Below the pieces are notes generated by a model. The model was not told the origin of the DNA and did no database searches. It worked only from the letters and a program-made list of their open reading frames with translations. A stretch of DNA of 64,000 bases, taken from contig OU612075.1 of assembly GCA_914767715.1 (NCBI GenBank), positions 19,282,001-19,346,000 on the forward strand. The letters run 5' to 3'. Below are positions 63,903-64,000 of this stretch, in pieces. Each line of letters begins with the position of its first letter. Position 1 is the first letter of the stretch. Made by a program: the position numbers and the translations under genes. The stretch is from Membranipora membranacea. Its lineage: Eukaryota > Bryozoa > Gymnolaemata > Cheilostomatida > Membraniporidae.

Positions 63903-64000
63903 AAATTAGCCTGTAGCTGATCAATTGCCTTAAAAAATCACAGAATTCAAAGAAATGATCTCCCCGCATTAAAAAAACTGACTTGTACGTGTACGGGAAG

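Overview
The window is AT-rich, intron-dense animal nuclear DNA. It holds the 5' parts of two very large housekeeping genes placed head to head, then a small cluster of secreted-protein genes. Introns are GT-AG throughout, mostly a few hundred bases to 3 kb, with roughly one per 55-60 codons. Spectrin repeat order is typical of metazoans, and the vertebrate calpain/calmodulin insert of alpha-spectrin is absent. Together with many short foldback elements this suggests an invertebrate, possibly an early-branching animal (sponge, placozoan or cnidarian grade). I cannot fix the species from sequence alone.

Region 1 (about 0.5-40.16 kb, minus strand): a conventional alpha-spectrin gene. I could join 35 coding exons in frame, from the ATG at 40156 to an exon ending at 498. 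They give about 1,850 residues, including the central SH3 domain on its own exon. The C-terminal repeats and EF-hands lie off the left edge. Exon 30 (5480-5581) is a symmetrical 34-codon insert in a spectrin-repeat loop and looks like a cassette exon. The intron just before it carries a 22-copy, 15-bp minisatellite. Read on the transcribed strand, every unit is a donor-like AGGT(A/T)AA site. Introns 26-29 also hold nested palindromic MITE-like elements, two copies of one being identical over 151 bp, and a small opposite-strand ORF (9528-9824).

Region 2 (40.16-41.06 kb): the 0.9 kb between the two start codons, presumably two divergent promoters or one shared one.

Region 3 (41.06-59.08 kb, plus strand): cytoplasmic dynein 1 heavy chain. 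Thirty exons join in frame to give about 1,678 residues, covering the tail and entering the linker. The AAA+ motor (about two thirds of the protein) is not in the window. No further dynein exon is recognisable in the last 4.9 kb.

Region 4 (59.1-64.0 kb, minus strand): two short secreted-protein genes sharing a cysteine-rich domain like the D8C domain of uromodulin/GP2/OIT3 proteins, plus a decayed third copy. They lie either inside a long dynein intron or beyond a break in the dynein locus.

Spectrin and dynein both serve the cell cortex and vesicle transport (spectrin-dynactin-dynein links are known), so a shared promoter would be biologically sensible, but that is inference. Intronic DNA is mostly unique AT-rich sequence with foldback elements and old tandem duplications. 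Several duplications span exon-intron borders.
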